Position numbers and translations under genes: made by a program
Part shown: positions 1 to 7,607 of the stretch, one piece after another
Numbering within the stretch: position 1 is the first letter of the stretch
How the letters are laid out: every line of letters starts with the position of its first letter
NCBI GenBank assembly: GCA_035468355.1
Contig: DATITA010000119.1
Location: forward strand, 1-20,592
DNA length: 20,592 nt
Source of the DNA: DATKSS01 sp035468355
GTDB lineage: Bacteria > Chloroflexota > Dormibacteria > Dormibacterales > Dormibacteraceae
Direction of reading: 5' to 3'
Notes under the pieces: model-generated
Databases searched by the model: none
What the model was told of the DNA's origin: nothing
What the model saw: only the letters and a program-made list of their open reading frames with translations

Positions 1-1
1 G

Positions 2-373
2 CAGGTGGGCGGAGAGGCCGTGTTCCGCCTGCTCGTTCGGCGCTTCTACGAAGGCGTCGCGTCCGACCCGCTGCTCCGCCCCCTTTACCCGGAAGCCGAC
101 CTGTCGGGCGCTGCGGAGCGCCTTACGCTTTTCCTGATCCAGTACTGGGGCGGACCCGATACTTACAGCGCCCAGCGAGGCCACCCACGTTTGCGCATGC
201 GCCATCAGCCGTTTGCTATCGGCGCTCGCGAGCGCGACGCGTGGTTGCGCCACATGACGGCCGCGGTCGACTCCCTTGCGCCGGCGCCTCAGGTGCGGAA
301 GGCCCTGGTCGACTACTTCGAGACGGCGTCGGCCGCGATGATCAACCGGCCGGTTCCGAGCCGGCAGCCGTAG
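2..373 (+). CDS. glbO: Truncated haemoglobin, group II (trHbO-like), 5' end cut by window edge
   Basis: This is a small haem protein that binds O2 or other diatomic gases in the cytoplasm; group II truncated globins are linked to oxygen handling and to protection from reactive oxygen or nitrogen species. The reading frame is already open at the window edge, and the N-terminal ten or so residues typical of the family are missing, so the GTG at 5 is probably not the true start. Counting from that GTG, the family hallmarks are YWGGPDTYS (about residues 47-55) and RGHPRLRMRH, whose last His (67) matches the proximal haem ligand. The Trp in RDAWLRHM (80) matches the conserved G8 Trp. The last 32 bp are shared, antisense, with the end of the DUF2254 gene. 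The family call is firm; the physiological role is inferred. Confidence 0.93.
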   Translation, partial: QVGGEAVFRLLVRRFYEGVASDPLLRPLYPEADLSGAAERLTLFLIQYWGGPDTYSAQRGHPRLRMRHQPFAIGARERDAWLRHMTAAVDSLAPAPQVRKALVDYFETASAAMINRPVPSRQP

Positions 374-2039
374 GCGTGGCCTGGGCCACGGCGGCCTCGG
401 TCCGGGCGGCGACGTCGGGCTGGACCAGGTCCTTCGTCACCACCGCCGCCTCTTCCAGCTCGAGCGCCACGCCATGGCCGCCGGCCTTGGCCCGGCGCAG
501 CGCCGCGCGCAGCCTGGGGATCTGCTCGCGCAGCGGCTGCTCGACCCAGTCGAATGCGATGACCCGTTCGTTGACCTCCCAGAAGAGGCCCTGGTGCAGC
601 GACTCCATGCGGTCCAGCGCCGCGTCGACGAAATCGGGCGGCGCGGCGGCGATACCTTCGATCAGAACACGTGCCACGTCCCTCTCGTCTGAGGCCATCG
701 CCCAGAAAGTGAGCTTGGCCACGCCTTTGAACAGGCCGTTGAGCCCGATCGGCTTGGCGTTGGGGATCAGGTCGAGCAGGTTGCCCACGAGCAGGCGGGC
801 GAGCCGCCGCGAGACCTCGGCGTCGCGGGCCTGGGCCTCGATGGCAAGGTCCGCGACGTCCTCTGCGGCGGCGCCGAAGATCGCGGGCATGCCCGCCTCG
901 TCGAAGTGGCGCCCGTATCGCAGAAGGTGCGCGGCCGCCTCCACGGCGAGGTCGGGGCGCCATTCGAGCGCGCCGATTGCGAATCGCCGGTACTCGTTCA
1001 TGATCCCCGAAGCAAAGGTCGGCGCCGAGCGGTTGATGGCCGTCCGCAAGTAGGTATTGAAGAAGCGCAGGCACAGCTCTGCCGCCTCCGAGTCGCCCAC
1101 GTCTATCGCGGCCAGCCCGACGTGGCGCGTGGCCACGGCGATCGCATGCACGGCCTCCTTGCGGTGGACGGGGGTGAGGCCGACCATGTCGACGAAGGTC
1201 GACATGATGGAGTAGGGGAACCAGGTCCCGGCGCGGTTGACCTCGGCGACGATCTGATCGGACGCTCCAGGCAATTCGGCGTGCCCGACCTTGAACCACT
1301 CGGGGCTCAGCTTCTTCTTCACCGTCATGTAATCCCTGGCCATGAACTGTCCGAGCACCTCGATGCTCATCACGCAAACCGGCATGTCGCCGAGCTGGAT
1401 GGAGCCGAAGGCGATGTCCGTCACCTGCGCGATCGAGGTCATGAGGGCGTCGCGCTGGCGGCGGTCTTTCGGTCTTTTCGCTTCGCTTCGCAGCTGGCGC
1501 GTGGCGCGGCGCATGATCCCGGCCACCAGCGTCTCGGCGCGCATCACCTCGAAGATGTATCCGACGTAGGGAAAGAGCATCGCGAAGTTGAGGAGAGCCA
1601 GCAAAACGGCGACAGCGACGCTCACCTTCGGGACGTAGGTGAGGGTCACCTCCGATCGGACGAGAAACGTGTAGAGGATCGAGGCAAGGGCAAAGCCGAG
1701 CACGAGGGCGTTCAGCGCGTTACGCGTGAAGATGCCGATGATCCGGGGCGAATACCGTGACGAGGTCCCCTGGATTCCGAACATGACCGCGACGATGACG
1801 ATGCTGAGCGTCACGCCCTCGGCGCCCCCGGCCAGGCCTAGCGTGCCTGCAGCGGCGGAGGGGTCGGGGTTGAAGACGTCCCTCAGCGTCCGGTAGTGCG
1901 CGTCGAGGACGCCGAAGAGGACGAACATCATCGTCGTCACCGACACCAGCGCGAGGCCCGAAAGAGCGGCTCCGGCCCAGCCGACCGAAGTCATTCGATC
2001 GGAATGAGGCGCGACTCGATAGGACTTCTCGTCTGACAT
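342..2039 (-). CDS. DUF2254 family predicted membrane protein
   Basis: This 565-residue protein has four hydrophobic segments in its N-terminal third (about residues 20-45, 75-95, 103-130 and 138-165), followed by about 400 mostly soluble residues. The stretch SSRYSPRIIGIF between the second and third segments matches the SPR signature I associate with DUF2254 proteins, and the membrane layout fits too. The biochemical function of the family is unknown. The ATG at 2039 has no convincing Shine-Dalgarno sequence; a TAGGAT hexamer reading leftward at 2070-2075 would give a leader of about 23 nt. An internal Met at residue 16 is a possible alternative start. The gene is divergent from the HAD gene, and its 3' end overlaps the globin gene by 32 bp. 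I see no frameshift. Confidence 0.85.
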   Translation of the reverse strand: MSDEKSYRVAPHSDRMTSVGWAGAALSGLALVSVTTMMFVLFGVLDAHYRTLRDVFNPDPSAAAGTLGLAGGAEGVTLSIVIVAVMFGIQGTSSRYSPRIIGIFTRNALNALVLGFALASILYTFLVRSEVTLTYVPKVSVAVAVLLALLNFAMLFPYVGYIFEVMRAETLVAGIMRRATRQLRSEAKRPKDRRQRDALMTSIAQVTDIAFGSIQLGDMPVCVMSIEVLGQFMARDYMTVKKKLSPEWFKVGHAELPGASDQIVAEVNRAGTWFPYSIMSTFVDMVGLTPVHRKEAVHAIAVATRHVGLAAIDVGDSEAAELCLRFFNTYLRTAINRSAPTFASGIMNEYRRFAIGALEWRPDLAVEAAAHLLRYGRHFDEAGMPAIFGAAAEDVADLAIEAQARDAEVSRRLARLLVGNLLDLIPNAKPIGLNGLFKGVAKLTFWAMASDERDVARVLIEGIAAAPPDFVDAALDRMESLHQGLFWEVNERVIAFDWVEQPLREQIPRLRAALRRAKAGGHGVALELEEAAVVTKDLVQPDVAARTEAAVAQATPTAAGSEPAG

Positions 2040-2096
2040 CAGGATCGACCCAGGAACACGGCCACGGCGATCCTAAGCAATCGGCACGGCGATAGC

Positions 2097-2102
2097 TAGA
2101 GT
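2097..2102 (+). promoter_or_regulatory. -10-like hexamer for a leaderless HAD transcript
   Basis: The hexamer TAGAGT fits TANNNT and is followed by exactly 7 nt before the ATG at 2110. Transcription would then begin at or next to the start codon. There is no purine-rich Shine-Dalgarno stretch in between. I could not identify a convincing -35 box. The call is inferred from spacing and from similar arrangements at other genes here. Confidence 0.4.
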
Positions 2103-2109
2103 TGCGGCA

Positions 2110-2778
2110 ATGTTCAAAGCGATCATCTTCGATTTCGACGGCCTGATCCTCGACACCGAGGGACCGGTCTACCGTTCGTGGCTCGAGGTCTACGAGGCGC
2201 ACGGGGAAGAGCTTCCTTTTGAGCGCTGGGTCCAGATCGTGGGCTCGACGACGCTCGAGTTCCACCCGCAGCACCACCTCGAGGAGCGCCTCGGGAGGGC
2301 CCTGCCCCAAGAGGTCCTCGACCGGCGCGTCAGCCGCCGCACCGAGCTCGTCCTGGGCGAGACCCTGTTGCCCGGAGTTGTCGAGCTGCTCCAGGAGGCG
2401 CGGGCGGCCGGCGTCAAGCTCGGCGTGGCGTCCAGCTCCACTACCGATTGGGTCAAGGGCCACCTGGCCCGGCTCGGCATCCTGGATCACTTCGACTGCA
2501 TCCGGTGCCGGGACCAGGTCGCGCACGCGAAGCCCGAGCCTGACCTCTACCTGGCCGTCCTCGCCTGCCTCGAGGTGGACCCTGCAGATGCTTTCGCGAT
2601 CGAGGACTCGCCCAACGGGATCGCGGCCGCCAAAAGCGCCGGGCTGCGCTGTGTCGCCATCCCCAACCCGATCACGTCGGGCCTGGACCTGTCGCGGGCG
2701 GATCTCGTGGTCGCTTCGCTGGCCCATGTCTCGCTGGCGGGACTCGTCGACAGGCTCAACCCGCGGGGAGCGGGTTAA
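2110..2778 (+). CDS. HAD-superfamily hydrolase (subfamily IA, beta-phosphoglucomutase-like)
   Basis: This cytosolic enzyme, 222 residues and full length for the family, is a phosphatase or phosphomutase acting on a small phosphorylated metabolite. Motif I is DFDGLILDTEG, giving the nucleophile Asp8 and acid/base Asp10. Motif II is the SSS at 108-110, motif III the Lys in HAKPEPD (141), and motif IV EDSPNG with Glu165 and Asp166, which hold Mg2+. The helical cap lies between motifs I and II. The closest well-known relatives are beta-phosphoglucomutase and 2-deoxyglucose-6-phosphate or phosphoglycolate-type phosphatases, and the substrate cannot be told from sequence. The stop codon lies inside the proposed -10 of the next gene, a phosphofructokinase, so a role in sugar-phosphate metabolism is plausible but inferred. 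Confidence 0.9.
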   Translation: MFKAIIFDFDGLILDTEGPVYRSWLEVYEAHGEELPFERWVQIVGSTTLEFHPQHHLEERLGRALPQEVLDRRVSRRTELVLGETLLPGVVELLQEARAAGVKLGVASSSTTDWVKGHLARLGILDHFDCIRCRDQVAHAKPEPDLYLAVLACLEVDPADAFAIEDSPNGIAAAKSAGLRCVAIPNPITSGLDLSRADLVVASLAHVSLAGLVDRLNPRGAG

Positions 2779-2781
2779 CCT
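2776..2781 (+). promoter_or_regulatory. -10-like hexamer for leaderless phosphofructokinase
   Basis: TAACCT begins at the TAA stop of the HAD gene and is followed by 8 nt before the ATG at 2790. There is no Shine-Dalgarno sequence in the 11-nt intergenic space, so either translation is coupled to the HAD gene or a leaderless transcript starts here. The same hexamer stands upstream of the genes at 12239 and 16802. Confidence 0.4.
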
Positions 2782-2789
2782 ATCCCGAG

Positions 2790-3824
2790 ATGCGTATTGG
2801 AGTGCTCACCGGAGGCGGCGACGCCCCCGGTCTTAACGCGGCGATCCGGGCGGTGGCCCGACGATCCTTCCAGCTCGGACACCAGCTCAGCGGCGTCAAG
2901 AACGGCTGGGCGGGATGCCTCGAGGAAGGGCTGATCGAAGAGCTGACCCCGGCGGACGTGCGCGGCATCCTCCCGCTCGGCGGCACCATCCTCGGCACCT
3001 CGCGCACCAACCCGCTCAAGGAGAAGGATGGGATCGAGCGAGTCATCGCCGCTCTGAAGCACAACGGGGTCGACGCCCTCGTGGCCATCGGCGGCGATGA
3101 CACGCTCAGCGTGGCGGCCGCCCTGCACACCGCGGGTTTTCAGACGGTCGGCGTGCCCAAGACGATCGACAACGACCTCTCGGTGACCGAGTTCTGCATC
3201 GGGTTCGACACCGCCGTCGGCGTGGTCACCGAGGCGCTCGACAGGCTCCACACGACCGCCTCCGCCCACCACCGCGTGATGGTGGTCGAGGTCATGGGAC
3301 GCGACACGGGCTGGGTCGGGCTGCTCGGCGGCCTTGCCGGCGGCGCCGACCTGATCATCATCCCGGAGTTCCCGTCCACACTTGCCGAGGTCGTCGGCCA
3401 CCTCTACCGGCGGCGCGGCGACGGCAAGCTCTTCAGCATCATCGTGGTCGCCGAGGGCGCCAAGATTCCAGACCTGGAACAGGAGCTGGCCGGACAGTCC
3501 GAGAAGGACGCATTCGGCCACGTCAGGCTCTCCAAGCGCGGGATCGGTGATCTCCTCGCAGGCAGCGTCGAGCGGGAGACCGGTTTTGAGACCAGGGTCA
3601 CAGTGCTCGGGCACCTTCAGCGGGGCGGGTCACCGTCTCCGACCGACCGGCTGTGGGCGACGCGCCTGGGCGTCGCGGCGGTTGAGCTCATCGAGAACGG
3701 CAAGAGCGGGGTGATTCCGATCCGGCGGCACGGCGAGGTCGAGGTTGTGCCGCTCGAGGACGTGGTGAAGGAGACCCGTCGCGTGCCGAGGGAGCTCTTC
3801 GACCTCAGCCGCGTCTTCGAATAG
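2790..3824 (+). CDS. pfkA: 6-phosphofructokinase, residues of the pyrophosphate-dependent type
   Basis: This enzyme phosphorylates fructose 6-phosphate to fructose 1,6-bisphosphate in glycolysis; it is 344 residues, cytosolic, and full length for the bacterial PfkA family. Visible motifs are GGGDAPGLN (8-16) for the phosphoryl donor loop, PKTIDND (123-129) with catalytic Asp127, MGRDTGW (169-175) and IIIPE (189-193) for sugar phosphate binding, and HLQRGGSPSP near the C-terminus. The donor-site loop reads GGDDT with Asp104, and position 124 is Lys. In studied enzymes, Asp104 with Lys124 marks pyrophosphate-dependent PFKs, while ATP enzymes have Gly at 104. I therefore infer PPi, or possibly polyphosphate, as donor and a reversible reaction. 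It sits 11 nt after the HAD gene and 9 nt before the adenosyltransferase gene. Fold and reaction are certain; the donor is inferred from two residues. Confidence 0.95.
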   Translation: MRIGVLTGGGDAPGLNAAIRAVARRSFQLGHQLSGVKNGWAGCLEEGLIEELTPADVRGILPLGGTILGTSRTNPLKEKDGIERVIAALKHNGVDALVAIGGDDTLSVAAALHTAGFQTVGVPKTIDNDLSVTEFCIGFDTAVGVVTEALDRLHTTASAHHRVMVVEVMGRDTGWVGLLGGLAGGADLIIIPEFPSTLAEVVGHLYRRRGDGKLFSIIVVAEGAKIPDLEQELAGQSEKDAFGHVRLSKRGIGDLLAGSVERETGFETRVTVLGHLQRGGSPSPTDRLWATRLGVAAVELIENGKSGVIPIRRHGEVEVVPLEDVVKETRRVPRELFDLSRVFE

Positions 3825-3833
3825 CCCCCGGCC

Positions 3834-4418
3834 ATGGCTCCTTCCCGCAAGAAGAAGATGCTCGAGCTTGCGGGCTCGGGCGACGACGGGAGCACCGGCT
3901 TGCTCGGTGGCGGGCGGGCGTCGAAAGACGATGTGCGCATCGAGGCGTTCGGCACGGTGGACGAGGCCTCGAGCGCGCTCGGCCTGGCCAAGGCGCTCAC
4001 GGTCCATCCCCAGGTCCGCGCGATCTGCGAGGAGCTTCAGCGAGGCCTTTACTCGGTCGGCGCCGAGCTCGGCACCAACCCGGCCGCGGAAGCCAGCTTC
4101 GTCACGACCACCGAGGCCGAAGTCAATAGGCTCGACGAGCTGATCACGGAGCTCGAGTCGGAGGTGACGATGCCGGAGGGCTTCATCCTCCCGGGCGCGA
4201 CGCCGGCCTCCGGCGCGCTCGACCTGGCGCGCGCGATAGTCCGCCGCGCCGAGCGCCGGTGCGTGTCCCTGGAAAAAGCGCGCGGGCTGGCCAACCCGCA
4301 GGTCAGGCGCTGGCTGAATCGTCTGAGCCTGCTGCTCTTCGTGGCGGGCCGCTACGAGGAAGGCCTCAGCGGAAGCCCCGCCAAGGCGGCCAAGACGGAC
4401 CGGGCACGCTCGGGCTAA
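3834..4418 (+). CDS. pduO: ATP:cob(I)alamin adenosyltransferase, PduO type
   Basis: This enzyme transfers the 5'-deoxyadenosyl group of ATP to cob(I)alamin, giving the coenzyme B12 form used by mutases and class II ribonucleotide reductases. It has 194 residues and is predicted to be a cytosolic trimer. The N-terminal ATP loop GDDGSTGLLGG (16-26) and RIEAFGTVDE (35-44) are clear PduO signatures, as are FILPGATPASGALDLAR in the middle, RRAERR after it, and WLNRLSLLLFVAGR near the end. The loop reads PGA where many members have PGG, a mild change. The ATG is 9 nt after the phosphofructokinase stop without a Shine-Dalgarno sequence, so coupled translation is likely. No B12-dependent enzyme or other cobalamin gene is in the window. 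Confidence 0.94.
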   Translation: MAPSRKKKMLELAGSGDDGSTGLLGGGRASKDDVRIEAFGTVDEASSALGLAKALTVHPQVRAICEELQRGLYSVGAELGTNPAAEASFVTTTEAEVNRLDELITELESEVTMPEGFILPGATPASGALDLARAIVRRAERRCVSLEKARGLANPQVRRWLNRLSLLLFVAGRYEEGLSGSPAKAAKTDRARSG

Positions 4419-4439
4419 GCTTCGGAAAGGGTGGCTCCT

Positions 4440-5366
4440 GTGGTCGAGGTGGTGGTGGCCCTCCTTGCTGTGCTGCTGGTGTACGTCGGCCTTTCGTACC
4501 AGCTCTACCGGCGTGCATTCGTGCCTGCGCGGCCGCAGGTGATGGACGATTTCACGTTCACGCCTTTCGAGTTCCAGGCCGACTACGAGGAGGTCGAGCT
4601 CATGGCCGCGGACGGCGTCGCCTTCGGAGCCTGGCATTTTCGCCAGCCGGGGTCCCCGCAGACCGTGATCGTGTCTGGCGGGCACAAAGGACAGCGCCAG
4701 GGCGCGCTCGGGATCGCGGTCGCCCTGTGGCGCAAGGGCTTCAACGTGATCAGCTATTCCTATCGCGGCATGCCAGGCAGCGACATGGCGCCCGTCACGT
4801 TCGGGATCAAAGAGGTCCTCGAGCTGCAGGCGGTGATCGCTTTCGCGCGCAAGCGCATCCCGAATGCCCGCATCGGGCTCCTCGGCTACTCGATGGGCGC
4901 CGTCGTCTCCCTGCTCGGTGCGGCGGGTGAGCCTGGCGTTCAGGCCCTCGTCCTAGACAGCCCCTTCAGCGACTTGCGGCGCCTCCTGGTCGAGAACGTT
5001 CGCAGCGCCAGCAAGCTGCCCGGCGCGCCCTTTGTCTGGCTCGCGGGCGTGATGCTCTGGTTGCGAACACGCTGCCGCATCTCGGACTGCCGACCGATGG
5101 ACGTGCTCAGCTCACTCGAGCCGCGACCGCTCTTCTTCATTCACGGCGGGGCCGACGCCATCACCTCGGTCAATCACAGTCGCGGCCTTTACGACGCGTA
5201 CCGAGGGCCGCGCGAGATCTGGATCGTGCAGGGCGCGCCTCACACCGGTGCGTATTTCGCCGACCGGCCGCTATACGTCGAGCGCGTCGCCGGCTTCTTC
5301 GCCCGGCATCTCGGCCTGGACGTCAGTGGGCACCTCCGGCTCGTGGAGGAAGAAGAAGTCTCATAG
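4440..5366 (+). CDS. Membrane-anchored alpha/beta hydrolase (serine hydrolase)
   Basis: This is an alpha/beta-hydrolase of about 308 residues with an N-terminal hydrophobic anchor (about residues 2-20). The nucleophile elbow GYSMG places the catalytic Ser at 151; HGGADAITS gives the acid Asp239 and APHTGAY the His268, so the triad is complete. Relatives are annotated as BAAT/acyl-CoA thioester-type or dienelactone-type hydrolases; the substrate is unknown. GGAAAGG at 4424-4430 directly abuts a GTG at 4431 but lies 9 nt before the in-frame GTG at 4440, so I prefer 4440; the earlier start adds only three residues. The gene follows the adenosyltransferase by about 21 nt and is probably co-transcribed. 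The C-terminus ends in a short acidic EEEE run. Confidence 0.87.
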   Translation: MVEVVVALLAVLLVYVGLSYQLYRRAFVPARPQVMDDFTFTPFEFQADYEEVELMAADGVAFGAWHFRQPGSPQTVIVSGGHKGQRQGALGIAVALWRKGFNVISYSYRGMPGSDMAPVTFGIKEVLELQAVIAFARKRIPNARIGLLGYSMGAVVSLLGAAGEPGVQALVLDSPFSDLRRLLVENVRSASKLPGAPFVWLAGVMLWLRTRCRISDCRPMDVLSSLEPRPLFFIHGGADAITSVNHSRGLYDAYRGPREIWIVQGAPHTGAYFADRPLYVERVAGFFARHLGLDVSGHLRLVEEEEVS

Positions 5367-5409
5367 GGCTGTAACAAATCGCCTCGCCGGCGACAGGTAT
5401 AGGTGAGAC

Positions 5410-5937
5410 ATGCAGCGGGTGGCAGACATCAACCAGTCCCAGGCGATCGGCGACCGGACATTCGCCGACCTCCTCAGCCCACTGATCGAGCCCGGCTTCC
5501 GGCTCGCCCTCGGCATGCTTCACGACCCGTACGCGGCCGAAGACGCCGTCCAGGAAGCATCCTTCACAGCCTGGCGAAAGCTCGCGCGAATCCAGGACCA
5601 GGGCCGGCTTCGGCCGTGGTTCCTGGGAGTGGTCGCAAACAAATGCCGCAATGCGCGGCGCAACAGGTGGACGGCCGGCGTGAATCTTGGCATCCCTGAG
5701 CATCTGCAGGTCGTTTCGGGCGAGGAGCGCTCTGTGCACGGAGCGGATCTTCGCCGGGCCCTGACGCGCCTCGGTCATGACGACCGGCTTGTGGTCGTCC
5801 TCTACTTCTACCTCGACATGCCCGTCGAAGACGTGGCGGCCGTCGTCGGACGCTCGGTCGGAGCGACCCGCGCCCGGCTGTATCGCTCAATCAGCAAGCT
5901 GCGCCCGGGCGTGGCCATTCAGGAGGCGCTCGGGTGA
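5410..5937 (+). CDS. ECF-family RNA polymerase sigma factor
   Basis: This 175-residue protein has the two-domain layout of extracytoplasmic-function sigma factors. Region 2 (about residues 25-88) includes DPYAAEDAVQEASFTAW and RPWFLGVVANKCRN, the -10 recognition and core-binding helices. Region 4 (about 113-165) contains a helix-turn-helix, DMPVEDVAAVVGRSVGATRARLY in part, for the -35 element. Region 3 is absent, as expected. Upstream lies AGGTGA (5401-5406), a good anti-Shine-Dalgarno match only 3 nt from the ATG, overlapping a -10-like TATAGG at 5398-5403. The stop overlaps the GTG of the next gene by 4 nt, the usual layout of sigma factor and regulator. The inducing signal and regulon cannot be read from the sequence. 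Confidence 0.93.
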   Translation: MQRVADINQSQAIGDRTFADLLSPLIEPGFRLALGMLHDPYAAEDAVQEASFTAWRKLARIQDQGRLRPWFLGVVANKCRNARRNRWTAGVNLGIPEHLQVVSGEERSVHGADLRRALTRLGHDDRLVVVLYFYLDMPVEDVAAVVGRSVGATRARLYRSISKLRPGVAIQEALG

Positions 5938-6704
5938 GCCTGCGTTCCGAGATCCGTGCAGCGATCGATGACATGGCGCCTTCGATGGGAGGGCTCCCGG
6001 AAAGAGTTGTTGACACGGTGCTGGCCGAAAACCCGGCCCGCCGGAGGAGAAATCGAATGTTGTTCCGTATGCGTGCTCCGCTGTCGCTTGTCGCAGCGAT
6101 CGTTGCGATTGCGCTGGTCGCGGCCGTCCTGGTCGGCGGGCGGCTGATCCAGGACTGGAACGCTGCGCACACGCAGGCCCCCGCCGGCGTCGGAATGGCT
6201 CAGCCCGACTTGCAGACTGCGGCGGCGGAGATTGAAACCAACCGCGTGGTTCAGTTCGCTCAGCTCGCGCCTGGTGCGATTTGCCCGGTCGGACCCGTCG
6301 ACAGCTCTGGGCATTACGGTCAAGGCCCGTTCCACGGAGTGCCTAACGGCTCAGCAAAGGACACCGCTTGGGGGACTTACTGGAACCTAGGGGCGGAAAC
6401 GGATGGCATAAGCGATCCGTTCCTGCTGGTCAGGGCGGTGGACTTGCGCACTCAGCAGCGATTTGTGTTCGTAGGCCAGTACGCCTTCGGTCCTGTCGGG
6501 GGAAAGGACAACCTCAGCGGGTCGCTCGTGGACCAACACAGCGAGCTGCTTTTCGACATGAGCCACCAACCAAAGACGAAGTTGGATGGTCTTACCTACT
6601 GGCAGCTCACCGTCGGCATGCCTAAGGGCAACTCCGGTTGCTACGGCTGGCAGATCGATGGTCCTGGTGGGTCCGAAGAGAAGTTTGTGTACAGCCTGGG
6701 CTGA
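5934..6704 (+). CDS. Single-pass membrane protein, putative anti-sigma factor partner
   Basis: I do not recognise the family. The 256-residue protein has a short cytoplasmic part (1-47) with a basic RRRRNR patch, one transmembrane segment (about 48-70), and an extracytoplasmic domain of about 185 residues. Its only cysteines, Cys117 (AICPVGP) and Cys236 (SGCYGW), both lie outside the membrane and could form a disulfide. Position suggests an anti-sigma role: the GTG start overlaps the sigma factor stop by 4 nt. However, the HxxxCxxC motif of zinc-type anti-sigma factors is absent, and the 47-residue cytoplasmic part is short for a sigma-binding domain. It could instead be an effector or sensor encoded with the sigma factor. 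The 3' end overlaps the Hint lipoprotein gene, antisense, by 83 nt. Confidence 0.75.
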   Translation: MSLRSEIRAAIDDMAPSMGGLPERVVDTVLAENPARRRRNRMLFRMRAPLSLVAAIVAIALVAAVLVGGRLIQDWNAAHTQAPAGVGMAQPDLQTAAAEIETNRVVQFAQLAPGAICPVGPVDSSGHYGQGPFHGVPNGSAKDTAWGTYWNLGAETDGISDPFLLVRAVDLRTQQRFVFVGQYAFGPVGGKDNLSGSLVDQHSELLFDMSHQPKTKLDGLTYWQLTVGMPKGNSGCYGWQIDGPGGSEEKFVYSLG

Positions 6705-7575
6705 GGGTGCTGCCCATGAGGATCCCGTTCGCCCAGTACTCACCGGTTCCCCCGGCGGGCAGGATGTCGTACGTCCTGTCCGCCGTGTACGGGACGAGCT
6801 CCCAGAGCGTGATCGTCGATCCATCGAGCTCGTCGCCGGCTCGAAGCGCTCCAGCCCGCCGGCCGTCGGCGGTCGGGTGACCAGGGGAGACCATCAGCTC
6901 GCGCCCGTCCGCCAGTCTCAGATGGACCATGAGGTGGCCGGAAGGAACCGCCATGCTGCCGATCTCGACCACGGGGGCGGCGATGCGGACGCCGGCGGCC
7001 GTCTCGGACCACACCTCCAGGCCGGGCTTGATCTCGGTCACCGCAACCGCGCCCCCCGGAGTGGCGATCATCGTGCCGGCGTCGAGGCAGATCGGGCACA
7101 TAGGCGGCCGCGAGGCCGTGCGCGAGCTGACGGTCACAAAGCCGTCGACGCGGACCGTCCCGGCAACCATTTGATACGCGGATCCGCCGCCGGTCGTCTG
7201 GACGCTGTACTTGAAGGAGTAAGCCCCACCGCCGGCGGTCAGCGCTACCGCGCGGAGCAGCTTCCAAGCGCGGTACAGGACCACCTTCTGCGCATCGCTC
7301 AGGTCGGCCGCCGGCAGGCCCTCGTGGGCGACGATCGCGCCGTACGCCTCCGCGTCGGCTTTGATCGCCGAGTACTGGGCGATCGCGTTCGCCTGCTCGC
7401 CACCCTCCCGGGCGACGGGGTAGAAGTCCGGGTCGCAGTACACCGGCTTGCCGGCGGCGTCCATGACCCTGAACTTGAGCTGGCTGGTGGTCAGGGGGCT
7501 TCCGGCGACGGGCGCAGGAGCGATCGCGCCGCAAGCTGCGCAGACCAGGACGAGCAGCGCGAGTGCCGCCTTCAT
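6622..7575 (-). CDS. Lipoprotein with C-terminal Hint (intein/hedgehog-like) domain
   Basis: The first ATG of the open frame is at 7641, but the Met at 7575 starts a signal peptide (MKAALALLVLVCAACG), so I use that start, giving 317 residues. Cys13 or Cys16 may be lipidated, although the lipobox is not canonical. An N-terminal domain (about 20-155) carries YCDPDFYPVAR. CPIC follows, its second Cys (163) starting a Hint domain: CLDAGTMIATPGG, SPGHP with His233 like the block B His, RAGDELDG, and TYDI followed by YWANGILMGSTL like the closing strand. The C-terminal Asn-Cys pair needed for protein splicing is absent, so N-terminal cleavage or a degenerate role is likelier than splicing. A 26-residue polar tail after the Hint domain lies antisense to the preceding gene. 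I recall similar CPICL-Hint proteins from Chloroflexota-like genomes; their function is unknown to me. Confidence 0.82.
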   Translation of the reverse strand: MKAALALLVLVCAACGAIAPAPVAGSPLTTSQLKFRVMDAAGKPVYCDPDFYPVAREGGEQANAIAQYSAIKADAEAYGAIVAHEGLPAADLSDAQKVVLYRAWKLLRAVALTAGGGAYSFKYSVQTTGGGSAYQMVAGTVRVDGFVTVSSRTASRPPMCPICLDAGTMIATPGGAVAVTEIKPGLEVWSETAAGVRIAAPVVEIGSMAVPSGHLMVHLRLADGRELMVSPGHPTADGRRAGALRAGDELDGSTITLWELVPYTADRTYDILPAGGTGEYWANGILMGSTLSPGCTQTSLRTHQDHRSASRSNRSCP

Positions 7576-7607
7576 CTCAATACCGACACGCCTCGGCACC
7601 ACATTAA

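Noticed and set aside
6622..7575. Hint domain as an active protein-splicing intein
   Set aside because: There is no C-terminal Asn followed by Cys, Ser or Thr and no downstream extein similar to a known host protein; the domain sits at the end of a lipoprotein.
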